Source of the DNA: Bacteroidota bacterium
Lineage (GTDB): Bacteria > Bacteroidota > Bacteroidia > Flavobacteriales_D > Crocinitomicaceae
Reading direction: 5' to 3'
Length of the DNA stretch: 38,404 nucleotides
Assembly: GCA_006227105.1 (NCBI GenBank)
Contig: SBFR01000056.1
Coordinates: 1-38,404 of the forward strand
Positions 8,853-17,033 of this stretch are shown piece after piece. The notes under the pieces were generated by a model, which was not told where the DNA came from, searched no databases, and was given only the letters and a program-made list of their open reading frames with translations. The position numbers were made by a program, and so were the translations under genes. The stretch's first letter is position 1. Every line of letters starts with the position of its first letter.

Positions 8853-8883
8853 AAAGGCTGACCAGTGGTCAGCCTTTTTTCTT
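8853..8883 (+). terminator. Rho-independent terminator after second T9SS gene
   Basis: The perfect stem AAAGGCTGACC (8853-8863) and GGTCAGCCTTT (8867-8877) has a 3-nt loop and a T-tract. It lies between the convergent T9SS gene and the SLC13 transporter gene. On the minus strand the tail is poorer, so it serves mainly the + strand gene, with possible use in both directions. The arms closely resemble those of the hairpin at 5656-5692. Confidence 0.85.
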
Positions 8884-10251
8884 TTAGAGAAATAGGATAC
8901 TGATCACACTGACCAGCAGTACACCTATCACATTTAATACGAATCCGTACCTCGCCATATCACTGATCTTAACTTGACCAGATGAAAATACGATTGCATT
9001 TGGTGGAGTCCCTACAGGTAACATAAATGCACAACTTGCAGCCATCGTTATTGGCAAACACAATTGAAGGATATCAATATTTGATTCAGTTGCAAAAGCC
9101 GCGATCAATGGAATAAAGATCGTTACCAAGGCCAAATTTGACATGATCTCAGTAGCAAAAATGGCTATGGTCACCAGTATCCCGATTAGTATCCAAACCG
9201 GATAATCACTGAATTGCCTAAAGGTAGTCGTCAATTCCGTAATCACCCCATTTTGTTCCAACATAGCAGCTAGCGCCAACCCACCACCGAATAACAGAAG
9301 GATACCCCACGGCAATTTTTCTGTGTCTTTCCAAACAAGAAATGGTTTTTTAGTTGAGGAAGGGAGTATGAATAACAAAATCGCTCCTAATATTGCAGGA
9401 CCTTCATCCTTGTATTTCAATCCAAAATCCTCAAAAAGATCTTTAAATGACCACATGATTACCACAGCAAGAAAAACAGTAAGCACAATGATCTGATCCT
9501 TTGTCCATTTTTGTTTATGGATCTCAAACGAATGAGAGTTACTTTTCCTTTCCGCACCCATCATGAAATAAAAGAACCCATAGATCGCAAGTAACATTAG
9601 AATACTGATAGGCAAAGCAATCTTCATCCAATGAAAGAAATCAATGTTGAGACCGTAATTCTGCTCAAGGATGCTTTTCATCTGCATATTTGGAGGAGAA
9701 CCAACTAATGTTGCCATTCCTCCCACACTGGCGGCGTATGCCACACTTAAAAGTAAGAAAAGAGAAAACTTCCCTTTTCTTTCTTCTGCTGGCATTGAAT
9801 GTATAACAGCAGTTGCCATCGGAAGCATCATCAGCGCTGTTGCTGTGTTTGAGATCCACATACTGAGCACCCCGGTACTGATCAAAAACCCAAAGAGAAT
9901 TCTACTTTTAGATTTTCCGACAAAATTGATGATCCCACGTGCTATTTGTTCGTGAATATTCCATTTCTCCAAAGCTAAAGCAAGAACGAATCCTCCAAAA
10001 AACAAATACACATTGTTATTACCATACGATTTGGCCAGATCACCTGTTTCCAAGACTCCCAAAGGTACCGCTAACACCAAGGGCAATAATGCGGTCACAT
10101 AGATTGGAATTAATTCGAAAACCCATAAAAAGATCATCAAACCACCCAATGCGATTGAGCTCCACATTGGATTTTTTCCTCCCGTTAAAAAGAGAATTAG
10201 AAGAAAGACAAAAACACTTGCTCCTAGCAAAAGGGATTTCCAGTTGTTCAT
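8884..10251 (-). CDS. SLC13/DASS family anion (dicarboxylate) symporter
   Basis: The 455-residue inner-membrane protein has about 11-12 hydrophobic segments typical of the divalent anion:sodium symporter family (INDY/NaDC-like). The first half carries SNTATALMMLP with SNT at 134-136 and GSPPN at 184-188. The second half carries TEIMSNLALVTIFIP with SNL at 371-373 and the family signature VGTPPNAIVF at 414-422. These paired SN(T) and PPN hairpins form the substrate and sodium sites in characterised members. The second motif has Leu where many members have Thr. The likely substrate is a C4/C5-dicarboxylate or a similar anion such as sulfate; the exact substrate cannot be assigned. It lies alone behind a terminator at 10266-10290 and converges on the T9SS gene. 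Confidence 0.9.
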   Translation of the reverse strand: MNNWKSLLLGASVFVFLLILFLTGGKNPMWSSIALGGLMIFLWVFELIPIYVTALLPLVLAVPLGVLETGDLAKSYGNNNVYLFFGGFVLALALEKWNIHEQIARGIINFVGKSKSRILFGFLISTGVLSMWISNTATALMMLPMATAVIHSMPAEERKGKFSLFLLLSVAYAASVGGMATLVGSPPNMQMKSILEQNYGLNIDFFHWMKIALPISILMLLAIYGFFYFMMGAERKSNSHSFEIHKQKWTKDQIIVLTVFLAVVIMWSFKDLFEDFGLKYKDEGPAILGAILLFILPSSTKKPFLVWKDTEKLPWGILLLFGGGLALAAMLEQNGVITELTTTFRQFSDYPVWILIGILVTIAIFATEIMSNLALVTIFIPLIAAFATESNIDILQLCLPITMAASCAFMLPVGTPPNAIVFSSGQVKISDMARYGFVLNVIGVLLVSVISILFL

Positions 10252-10265
10252 AGCTTAAAGGTTAT

Positions 10266-10290
10266 AAAAAAAGCGGACAAAGTCCGCTTT
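10266..10290 (-). terminator. Rho-independent terminator (minus strand)
   Basis: The stem AAGCGGAC (10271-10278) and GTCCGCTT (10282-10289) encloses a 3-nt loop. Read on the minus strand it is followed by a run of T (10270 downwards). It ends the small-protein gene whose stop is at 10309 and insulates the SLC13 gene. Confidence 0.85.
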
Positions 10291-10308
10291 CAAAATAATC
10301 GATTGCAA

Positions 10309-10566
10309 TTAGGCCATTTTATTCAACTTCTTCACGAAATCGATAGCTGCCTCTTCCATTTTTTCTCTGATCACTTTATAGTCTGCCTTAGACTTTGCAC
10401 CATTGATCTTTGCCAGCATTTCATCTTGAAAATCTGCTGCTTCATCAATTAGTTTATCTGCATCAGCACTGTTTTTATCATTCATCATCATTGCCATGAA
10501 ACACTCGTCCACAACATCGAAAACCATATTATTCAGATCTCTCTTGATTGATCGCTTACTTGCCAT
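10309..10566 (-). CDS. Small helical protein, unknown function
   Basis: The product has 85 residues, beginning MASKRSIKRDLNNMVFDVVDE and rich in charged and Ala/Met residues. It looks wholly alpha-helical with no signal peptide or membrane segment. I recognise it only as a type of small cytoplasmic protein often seen in Flavobacteria, without a named function. It is a single-gene unit: a good -7-like element lies upstream at 10621-10628, a terminator follows at 10266-10290, and the pnp terminator lies just beyond its promoter. The rather long leader (about 50 nt, A/T rich) may affect its expression. Coding reality is supported by the clean flanking signals and balanced composition. Confidence 0.8.
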   Translation of the reverse strand: MASKRSIKRDLNNMVFDVVDECFMAMMMNDKNSADADKLIDEAADFQDEMLAKINGAKSKADYKVIREKMEEAAIDFVKKLNKMA

Positions 10567-10620
10567 ATCTTTTTTTTATTAAAATTAAAAAATTGTGCAT
10601 CGTTCTTGAATCTTCATTCT

Positions 10621-10652
10621 CAAAGATTTAAACGACGAATTGTGAAAACAAA
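10621..10652 (-). promoter_or_regulatory. Putative Bacteroidota promoter for the 85-aa protein gene
   Basis: On the minus strand TTTG (10652-10649) is followed after 20 nt by AATCTTTG (10628-10621), one mismatch from the TAnnTTTG -7 consensus. The spacing fits the known TTTG/TAnnTTTG arrangement. The TTTG overlaps the left edge of the pnp terminator region. Confidence 0.45.
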
Positions 10653-10675
10653 ATGGGCGACAAAAAGTCGCCCAT
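10645..10675 (-). terminator. Rho-independent terminator of pnp
   Basis: The perfect stem ATGGGCGAC (10653-10661) and GTCGCCCAT (10667-10675) has a 5-nt A/T loop. On the minus strand it is followed by TTTTGTTTT and starts 5 nt past the pnp stop codon. Confidence 0.85.
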
Positions 10676-10680
10676 TCTAC

Positions 10681-12834
10681 TTATGATTCTTTAGGAGCCT
10701 CTGCGTTCTCCTGTCTTTCCGGTCTTGGAAGAAGAACTTTTCTTGAAAGCTTCCACTTTTTCGTTTTTGGATCTTTACCAACTACTTTGAACTTCAGCAC
10801 ATCTCCTTCTTTACAAACGTCTTCCATTTTTGCCACTTTCTCCCAAGAGAATTCTGAAATATGGATCAACCCGTCTGTACCAGGAAGGATCTCAACGAAA
10901 CATCCAAAATCTTTCACAGATTTCACTTTTCCTTCGTATTCAACACCTTCTTCAACTTGTGGAGGGAATGCGATCATTTTGATTCTGCGAATCGCCTCTT
11001 TCATATCATCAGCGTTATTCGACATCACCTGTACATTTCCATTACCACTTGGAAGTTCTTCAATTGTGATCGTTGTCTTCGTTTCCTTCTGTAGCGTCTG
11101 AATGATCTTTCCTCCAGGCCCGATGATCGCACCGATCACTTCATTAGGAACTTCAAATGCCTCAATTCTAGGAACAAATGACTTAAGATCGCTATTTGGT
11201 TGAGCTATCGTTTCTGTGATCTTTCCTAAAATGTGGATTCTACCTGCTTTAGCCTGATTCAATGCTTGCATCAATACTTCATACGGAAGACCGTCTACTT
11301 TGATGTCCATCTGACATGCAGTGATTCCTTTCGCAGTACCTGTTACTTTAAAGTCCATATCTCCCAAGTGATCTTCATCACCCAAGATATCAGACAATAC
11401 GGCAAATTTACCATCGTCGGCAACCAATCCCATTGCAATTCCCGAAACTGGCGCAGTGATTGGAACACCACCGTCCATCAACGCCAATGTACCCGCACAA
11501 ACTGTTGCCATTGAAGATGAACCATTTGATTCAAGGATATCTGAAACCAAACGGATCGTATATGGGTAATTCTCAGGAAGAACCGGCTTGATCGCTCTCA
11601 AAGCAAGGTTTCCGTGACCAATTTCTCTTCTTGAAGTACCTCTCAGTGGCTTCGCCTCTCCTGTAGAGAATGGAGGGAAGTTGTAATGCAGCATAAATTT
11701 CTCAGTTCCCTGGAAAGTTGCTCCATCGATCAACTGCTCATCCATTTTACCTCCCAACGTAAGTGTTGTCAATGATTGAGTTTCACCTCTCGTGAAGATC
11801 GAAGAACCGTGAACACATGGTAGGTAATCGATCTCAGACCAGATCGGACGAATTTCTTCGAACTTTCTTCCATCAAGACGCTTCCCTTCATGTAACATCA
11901 CCCAACGAACTGCCTTCTTCTTAACTTCTGAAAAGTAAATAGAAATGAATCCACCTACTTCTGCCAGTTCCTCTTCAGTGAAATTTGCTTTCACTTCTTC
12001 TTTGATCGCATCAAATAACTCAGATCGCTTAGACTTATTCGCTAGTCCCATTCTAGCAACATCCTTGCACTTTTCCATTGCAAGTTCGTATACTTTCGCC
12101 TTCACTTCATCATTATGAACTTCATGGCTGTATTCTCTCTTTGGATTTGCTGTTGGAATCTCAGCTGCCAAATCCAACTGGAACTGACACTGTTCTTTAA
12201 TTGCAGCATGAGCGATCTTGATCGCCTCAACCATTTCCTCTTCAGAGATTTCCTTGAACTCTCCTTCCAACATGTTGATGTCTTTCGCAGTACCCGCGAT
12301 CATCATGTCAGCATCCGCATTTTCCATTTCCTGCATTGTAGGGTTAACGATCCACTGACCGTTTACTCTACCTACACGTACTTCTGACATTGGTCCATTG
12401 AATGGAATGTCTGAAACTGCGATCGCCGCAGATGCAGCCAAACCACAAAGGGCATCCGGATTGTTCACACCATCATAAGACAATAACTGGATCATCAACT
12501 GTACTTCCGCATGGTAATCATCTGGAAATAGTGGACGAAGTGCTCTGTCTACTAATCGCATAACTAAAATTTCAGATTCTGAAGGTCTAGCCTCTCTTCT
12601 GAAAAAACCTCCAGGAAAACGTCCTGCCGCAGCATACTTTTCTCTGTAATCAACTGTTAGCGGAAGAAAATCTACTCCTTCCTTTGCATCTGGAGCAGAT
12701 ACTACTGTTGCAAGCAACATTGTATCCCCCATTCTTACTACAACAGACCCATCTGCCTGTTTTGCCAATTTACCTGTCTCTACGGTAATTTCTTTACCTC
12801 CGGTAATAATTGACTTTCTTGTTCCTATATTCAT
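10681..12834 (-). CDS. pnp: Polyribonucleotide nucleotidyltransferase (PNPase)
   Basis: The 717-residue PNPase is the phosphorolytic 3'-5' exoribonuclease of RNA turnover, acting as a trimer in the cytoplasm. The two RNase PH domains are recognisable: the first with [16 protein letters not shown] (about 72-88), the second with [21 protein letters not shown] and [10 protein letters not shown]. These are followed by a KH domain ([15 protein letters not shown], about 573-587) and an S1 domain ([18 protein letters not shown], about 632-649) near the C terminus. The length matches the family (about 700-740). It lies 98 nt downstream of rpsO, the classic rpsO-pnp order; a hairpin between them probably lets only part of the transcripts read through. 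A strong terminator follows. Confidence 0.98.
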   Translation of the reverse strand: MNIGTRKSIITGGKEITVETGKLAKQADGSVVVRMGDTMLLATVVSAPDAKEGVDFLPLTVDYREKYAAAGRFPGGFFRREARPSESEILVMRLVDRALRPLFPDDYHAEVQLMIQLLSYDGVNNPDALCGLAASAAIAVSDIPFNGPMSEVRVGRVNGQWIVNPTMQEMENADADMMIAGTAKDINMLEGEFKEISEEEMVEAIKIAHAAIKEQCQFQLDLAAEIPTANPKREYSHEVHNDEVKAKVYELAMEKCKDVARMGLANKSKRSELFDAIKEEVKANFTEEELAEVGGFISIYFSEVKKKAVRWVMLHEGKRLDGRKFEEIRPIWSEIDYLPCVHGSSIFTRGETQSLTTLTLGGKMDEQLIDGATFQGTEKFMLHYNFPPFSTGEAKPLRGTSRREIGHGNLALRAIKPVLPENYPYTIRLVSDILESNGSSSMATVCAGTLALMDGGVPITAPVSGIAMGLVADDGKFAVLSDILGDEDHLGDMDFKVTGTAKGITACQMDIKVDGLPYEVLMQALNQAKAGRIHILGKITETIAQPNSDLKSFVPRIEAFEVPNEVIGAIIGPGGKIIQTLQKETKTTITIEELPSGNGNVQVMSNNADDMKEAIRRIKMIAFPPQVEEGVEYEGKVKSVKDFGCFVEILPGTDGLIHISEFSWEKVAKMEDVCKEGDVLKFKVVGKDPKTKKWKLSRKVLLPRPERQENAEAPKES

Positions 12835-12869
12835 ATTCTTACTAATTCCAATTTTTAGTTACCCGAACT

Positions 12870-12912
12870 TTTTAAAAAAGAAAGGGACAGCCGAACTTGT
12901 TCGATTGCCCCC
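12870..12912 (-). terminator. Hairpin/attenuator between rpsO and pnp
   Basis: On the minus strand an imperfect stem (12910-12884) pairs GGGCA with TGtCCC and a perfect inner CGAAC/GTTCG. It is followed by TTTCTTTTTT (12883-12874). This is a terminator-like structure after rpsO. Its imperfect stem and the pnp gene lying just downstream fit partial read-through. Confidence 0.65.
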
Positions 12913-12932
12913 TCCAATAAAATTTGAACGAA

Positions 12933-13202
12933 TTAACGACGTAGTCCTAATTCCTTCACGATCGCTCTGTATCGCTCGATATCTTTATTCTTCAAATAGT
13001 CAAGCAAGCTTCTACGCTTACCAACCAATAATTGAAGAGCTCTTTGAGTACCGTAATCTTTTCTGTTCTTCTTAAGGTGCTCAGTCAAGTGACTGATTCT
13101 GTAAGAGAACAATGCGATCTGCGCTTCTGATGAACCTGTGTTTGTTGCAGCTCCACCGTGTTTTGCGAAGATCTCTTTTTTCTTTTCTGAATTTAAATAC
13201 AT
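12933..13202 (-). CDS. rpsO: 30S ribosomal protein S15
   Basis: The 89-residue product is ribosomal protein S15, which binds 16S rRNA in the central domain of the small subunit. Recognisable features are the N-terminal KKEIFAKHG, the GSSEAQIALFSYRISHLTEHL helix pair with the HLKKNRKDYGTQRAL loop, and RRSLLDYLKNKDIERYRAIV. The length is exactly that of the family (88-89). It is transcribed from a clear Bacteroidota-type promoter at 13250-13278, through a leader holding the small palindrome GTCGACTTTCGAC (13236-13248 area), and is followed by a terminator-like hairpin and pnp. Confidence 0.98.
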   Translation of the reverse strand: MYLNSEKKKEIFAKHGGAATNTGSSEAQIALFSYRISHLTEHLKKNRKDYGTQRALQLLVGKRRSLLDYLKNKDIERYRAIVKELGLRR

Positions 13203-13249
13203 GCCAATATTCTATTAAATCATTTTTATGTAGTCGACTTTCGACGGTG

Positions 13250-13278
13250 CAAAGATAGCAATAAATTTATTATGCCAA
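13250..13278 (-). promoter_or_regulatory. Bacteroidota-type promoter of rpsO
   Basis: On the minus strand TTG (13278-13276) is followed after 18 nt by TATCTTTG (13257-13250), an exact TAnnTTTG match, then CACCG. Spacing and sequence fit the known -33/-7 elements of this phylum. Confidence 0.75.
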
Positions 13279-13285
13279 CATTCCA

Positions 13286-13315
13286 TTGAATTTTCTATTG
13301 CTTCAAGTATTTTTA
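13286..13315 (+). promoter_or_regulatory. Putative promoter of the PagL-like gene
   Basis: TTG (13286-13288) is followed after 19 nt by TATTTTTA (13308-13315), one mismatch from TAnnTTTG, only 7 nt before the ATG at 13323. If used, the mRNA would be almost leaderless. Confidence 0.4.
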
Positions 13316-13322
13316 CAACTGA

Positions 13323-14420
13323 ATGAAACATTGGATTTTTTTCTTCACGGCTGTTCTTTATTCAGCATTACCTCATCAGTCCTCTTCCCAAGAAGATTAC
13401 AAAGGTAACTGGTTATTGCGTGGAGATTTCCATTTCGGTGCTACAATACCTGAATACCAGCTTTCCAATCAGTATGTAGATAATTTCATTTATTCAGGTG
13501 AGATATCGTTTCAAAAGCAACTCTATGGAAGGTCGTTCTGGGAACAACTCTATAAATATCCTGTAGTAGGTGTAACTGCTGCCTATTCTTCTCTGGGAAA
13601 CCGAGATATTTTTGGTCATGAAATAGCATTGTATGGTTTTTTTCAAACTCACCTCATCAACAAATCCAAATTTCAATTGAACAGTCAATTTGGACTAGGA
13701 CTGGGATGGGCAACGAAACACTTCGATGTCAATGAAAATTACCTCAATGTTGCCGTTGGTTCTGGGCTGAACATCCACTTTAATTACAAGATGGGAGCGT
13801 CTTATTTCCTTACAGAAAGAACAGGCATAAACCTTGGGCTGTCATTTTCTCATTTCTCTAACGCAAATATGGCCGAACCAAATCTTGGCATCAATACATT
13901 CACCCTTTACACTGGAGTAAATCGATTTCTGAAACCACCAAAAGCAGTGACTTCGCATGAAATTGAAAAGCACAAAGACAAAAATGAGTTTGCTTTTATA
14001 TACGCTGCCGGTGGTAAACACACCAGGGCATTACAATCTACCATTTATTTCACCTCGTCGGTATCAGCAGAATACAAAAGACATTTATCCTATAAATTCA
14101 GAATTGGTGGAGGTTTGGATCTGTTCTATGATTCATCCACCAAAACCGAAATGAGTCTGCCTGGGAAACCAACATATCATCCTGAAAATGATTTTAGGAC
14201 CGGAATACACTTTTCACAGGAAATCGCTTTTGACAAATTCAGTTTTATTCTTCAGGAAGGCCACTATTTTCTTTTAACCAACAAGGTCGACAATCGTCAA
14301 TTCTATAATCGTGGAATTGTCAGATACAAGATCAATGATCATTTATTAGTGCATATTTCCATGAAATCACATCTTCACATTTTGGATTATCCTGAATTTG
14401 GAATGGGATATTACTTTTAA
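13323..14420 (+). CDS. Acyloxyacyl hydrolase / PagL-like lipid A deacylase, outer membrane
   Basis: The 365-residue protein has a signal peptide (about 1-22, ending SSSQ) and alternating beta-barrel character to the C-terminal GYYF. Around residues 165-195 it carries the lipid A 3-O-deacylase signature, with SHFSNANMAEPNLGIN. His177 and Ser179 match the catalytic His-x-Ser of PagL. PagL removes a 3-O acyl chain from lipid A in the outer membrane. Pseudomonas PagL is only about half this length; the extra C-terminal half (about 215-365) looks like further barrel strands, as in Bacteroidota members annotated as acyloxyacyl hydrolases. The lipoprotein gene follows after 2 nt. The family is confident; the actual substrate is not. 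Confidence 0.82.
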   Translation: MKHWIFFFTAVLYSALPHQSSSQEDYKGNWLLRGDFHFGATIPEYQLSNQYVDNFIYSGEISFQKQLYGRSFWEQLYKYPVVGVTAAYSSLGNRDIFGHEIALYGFFQTHLINKSKFQLNSQFGLGLGWATKHFDVNENYLNVAVGSGLNIHFNYKMGASYFLTERTGINLGLSFSHFSNANMAEPNLGINTFTLYTGVNRFLKPPKAVTSHEIEKHKDKNEFAFIYAAGGKHTRALQSTIYFTSSVSAEYKRHLSYKFRIGGGLDLFYDSSTKTEMSLPGKPTYHPENDFRTGIHFSQEIAFDKFSFILQEGHYFLLTNKVDNRQFYNRGIVRYKINDHLLVHISMKSHLHILDYPEFGMGYYF

Positions 14421-14422
14421 CT

Positions 14423-15127
14423 ATGAGGTTCATTCTTGCATTCATAATCGTCTCAGTAATTCTTTCTTGTTCGAAGGAGAAGAAAATTCTTGTTGAATCA
14501 GAACTGCCTGAATTCACTTCCCTCAGATTTATTGACAGATTCGATATTTTATTGGTGCAGGATACTTTCAATTATGTAGAGATGAGTGGACATCCTAAGT
14601 TATTGGAAGGTGTTCACTGGGAATTAATCGGAGATGAGCTGGTCTTTTCCAGTAAGGGTGGATCGGCATGGCTAAGGCCTAAAAACAATCGCATTATTCT
14701 AACGATCCATGTAAAATCCCTCTGCAAGATCTATCTGGACGAAACATGCTTCTTGAAAACCACAAATACCTGGCAGGGAGACGAGCTTGGATTAATCATG
14801 GCTGGAAAGGTAAATGAAGCAGATATCGACGTGAACTGCAATACGTTCTATACGTGGAATAATTTCCCTTGTGGCGGTAAAATTACCCTCAGCGGAAGCG
14901 CTACGGTCTTCAAGTGCTGGACATACGCCCTCTTGCAAATAGATGCAACCTCTCTACAACAAGAAACGGCCATTGTGGAAAGCAATACAAAAGGTGATGT
15001 CATCCTTGATATTTGCAACAACCTTCAATATAAGATCAGTAATAGTGGAAACATCCGGGTAAAAGGAGTTCCCGGGAATATTACTAATCTGGGAAATGAA
15101 GGAAAGGGAGAATTGATCTTTTATTGA
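14423..15127 (+). CDS. DUF2807 (GIN-domain) lipoprotein
   Basis: The 234-residue product has a short lipoprotein signal with lipobox VILSC (Cys16), so it should be a lipid-anchored periplasmic or surface protein. The rest resembles DUF2807, the putative auto-transporter adhesin head-like or GIN domain: repeated short beta strands with FDILLVQ, VEMSGHPKLL, SGSATVFKCWT and a terminal ISNSGNIRVKG pattern typical of a right-handed beta-helix. No catalytic motif is seen. It starts 2 nt after the PagL-like gene and is almost certainly co-transcribed. Its TGA stop abuts the argS stop on the other strand. The function is unknown. Confidence 0.82.
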   Translation: MRFILAFIIVSVILSCSKEKKILVESELPEFTSLRFIDRFDILLVQDTFNYVEMSGHPKLLEGVHWELIGDELVFSSKGGSAWLRPKNNRIILTIHVKSLCKIYLDETCFLKTTNTWQGDELGLIMAGKVNEADIDVNCNTFYTWNNFPCGGKITLSGSATVFKCWTYALLQIDATSLQQETAIVESNTKGDVILDICNNLQYKISNSGNIRVKGVPGNITNLGNEGKGELIFY

Positions 15128-17032
15128 TCACATCCTGTCAGGCACCTGAATCCCCAGTAAAACCATTCCTAATCTGATCACTTTGGCAACGTTTTTACTC
15201 AACACCAATCGCATATAGCGAACATCTTCATCTGTTTCATTCAGGATATTCACACTCTGATAAAAGCTATTATACAACTTAACTAATTCAAAAGTATAAT
15301 TCGCAATTAAAGCAGGCGACATCGTATCGGCGGCCTCACCAATAACAGATGGAAATTCTTCTAATTGCTTGATCAATTCCTGTTCTTCATGTCCAATCGT
15401 TCGAACATTGATCTTTGAATTGAAATCTTTTACACCAGACTTAGACAAAAGACTCTGGATTCGAGCATGAGCATATTGAATAAAGGGACCCGTATTCCCG
15501 TTCAGCTCAATGGATTCCTCCGGATTGAACATCATCCTTTTCTTTGGGTCGACTTTCAGAAGATAGTACTTCAATCCACCCATTCCAATCAATGTATACA
15601 AATGCTCCTTCTCCTGCTCCGTCATTCCATCAAGATGACCTCTCTCTTTAGTCATTTCTGTAGCCTTTTCAACGACTTCAGCCATGAGATCATCTGCATC
15701 AACGACAGTACCTTCTCTTGACTTCATTTTACCGGTCGGTAAGTCTACCATTCCGTAGGACAAATGCATACAGTTGTCGGCCCAGGCATACCCCATTTTC
15801 TTAAGGATCAAAAACAACACTTTAAAGTGATAGTCCTGTTCGTTCCCAACTGTATAAATGATACCATTGAGATCCGGATAATCTTTGAATCGATCAACTG
15901 CAGTACCGATATCCTGAGTCATGTACACAGCAGTACCATCCGATCTAAGAACAAGTTTTTCATCCAGACCCTCGTTTGTCAGATCGATCCAAACCGATCC
16001 ATCCTCTTTCTGATAAAAAATACCCTTTTCCAGTCCTTCAACAACGATATCCTTTCCAAGCAAATAAGTATCCGACTCATAGTATAGCTTATCAAAATCT
16101 ACACCCATTGCTTTGTATGTCGACTCAAATCCTTCATATACCCAACCGTTCATGGTAGTCCACAACAGGTAGATCTCAGGATCTCTTGCCTCCCATTTGA
16201 TCAGCATTTCCTTTGCATCTCTCAGAATAGAAGTTTGATTCTTCGCAAGATCCTTGATCTTATCATCCAATCCTTTAACTGCCTTTTCATCCTTTCCTTC
16301 CTTCGCAGCCGTAAGTCTCAAAAATTCAGACTTTACGTCTTCGTTAACATCTGAAAAATCCCCTTTCTCCCATTTTTGAATGAATGATTTCGCTTCTGCG
16401 TTGAACTGCTTGTCAAATTCGACATAATATTTTCCAACCAGCTTATCCCCTTTCATTCCCGTATTCTGTGGAGTTTCTCTCTCTCCCCTTTCATTTAAAG
16501 GAGAGAATCTTTCCCACGCAAGCATGCTCTTACAAATGTGGATCCCTCGGTCATTGATCACCTGAGTCTTAATCACCTTGTTTCCATTGGCTTTTAGAAT
16601 TTCAGCTACCGAATATCCGAGAAAGTTATTTCTAAGGTGCCCTAAATGCAGCGGCTTATTGGTATTTGGAGAAGAATACTCCACCATGATCGTTTTGCCT
16701 GAATTCTCTGGTTGATAACCAAATTTCTCATCTGAATTTATTTGATTGAGCGCTCCAACCCAAAATTCAGGAGACAAAACGATATTTAGAAATCCATTAA
16801 CAACAATTGATTTAGAAATCTCTGGAAACTTAGTACTCAAAATCGTTGAAACGTGATCTCCTACTTCCTGAGGTGATTTTTTCAAGATCTTAACAAATGG
16901 AAATAACACTAATGTAAGATCCCCTTCGACATCCTTTCTTGTTTTTTGAAACTGGATCAAAGATGATTCGATCGGCTGACCAAAAACTTCTAGAGCATTT
17001 TCGATCAAGTACTTTTTTATTTGAGTTTCCAT
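15128..17032 (-). CDS. argS: Arginyl-tRNA synthetase
   Basis: The 634-residue class I enzyme charges tRNA-Arg with arginine in the cytoplasm. The HIGH motif appears as HLGH (129-132) after EYSSPNTNKPL. The KMSKS equivalent is KMKSREGT (435-442). The C-terminal anticodon-binding DALR-type domain includes FIQYAHARIQSL and ends GIQVPDRM. The N-terminal Add1 domain occupies about 1-95. The protein is roughly 40 residues longer than usual Bacteroidota ArgS as I recall them, because of a Lys/Glu-rich insertion at about 215-268 in the catalytic domain before LRDAKEMLIKWE. It begins 1 nt after the arginase stop codon, forming an arginine-related operon, and abuts the convergent lipoprotein gene. Confidence 0.97.
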   Translation of the reverse strand: METQIKKYLIENALEVFGQPIESSLIQFQKTRKDVEGDLTLVLFPFVKILKKSPQEVGDHVSTILSTKFPEISKSIVVNGFLNIVLSPEFWVGALNQINSDEKFGYQPENSGKTIMVEYSSPNTNKPLHLGHLRNNFLGYSVAEILKANGNKVIKTQVINDRGIHICKSMLAWERFSPLNERGERETPQNTGMKGDKLVGKYYVEFDKQFNAEAKSFIQKWEKGDFSDVNEDVKSEFLRLTAAKEGKDEKAVKGLDDKIKDLAKNQTSILRDAKEMLIKWEARDPEIYLLWTTMNGWVYEGFESTYKAMGVDFDKLYYESDTYLLGKDIVVEGLEKGIFYQKEDGSVWIDLTNEGLDEKLVLRSDGTAVYMTQDIGTAVDRFKDYPDLNGIIYTVGNEQDYHFKVLFLILKKMGYAWADNCMHLSYGMVDLPTGKMKSREGTVVDADDLMAEVVEKATEMTKERGHLDGMTEQEKEHLYTLIGMGGLKYYLLKVDPKKRMMFNPEESIELNGNTGPFIQYAHARIQSLLSKSGVKDFNSKINVRTIGHEEQELIKQLEEFPSVIGEAADTMSPALIANYTFELVKLYNSFYQSVNILNETDEDVRYMRLVLSKNVAKVIRLGMVLLGIQVPDRM

Positions 17033-17033
17033 T

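Noticed and set aside
9939-10253. Plus-strand open frame of 104 codons
   Set aside because: It is antisense to the SLC13 transporter N terminus, with Arg/Leu-rich composition typical of antisense to membrane proteins.
10787-11101. Plus-strand open frames antisense to pnp
   Set aside because: Pnp is intact here with KH and S1 domains; the opposite frames are Ser/Phe-rich without motifs.
13233-13248. GTCGACTTTCGAC palindrome as an operator
   Set aside because: It lies in the rpsO leader after the -7 element and could be a small RNA hairpin, but it is too short and single-copy to call a regulator site.
15764-16158. Plus-strand open frames antisense to argS
   Set aside because: They lie opposite intact catalytic-domain coding sequence of argS and have no start signal or family resemblance.
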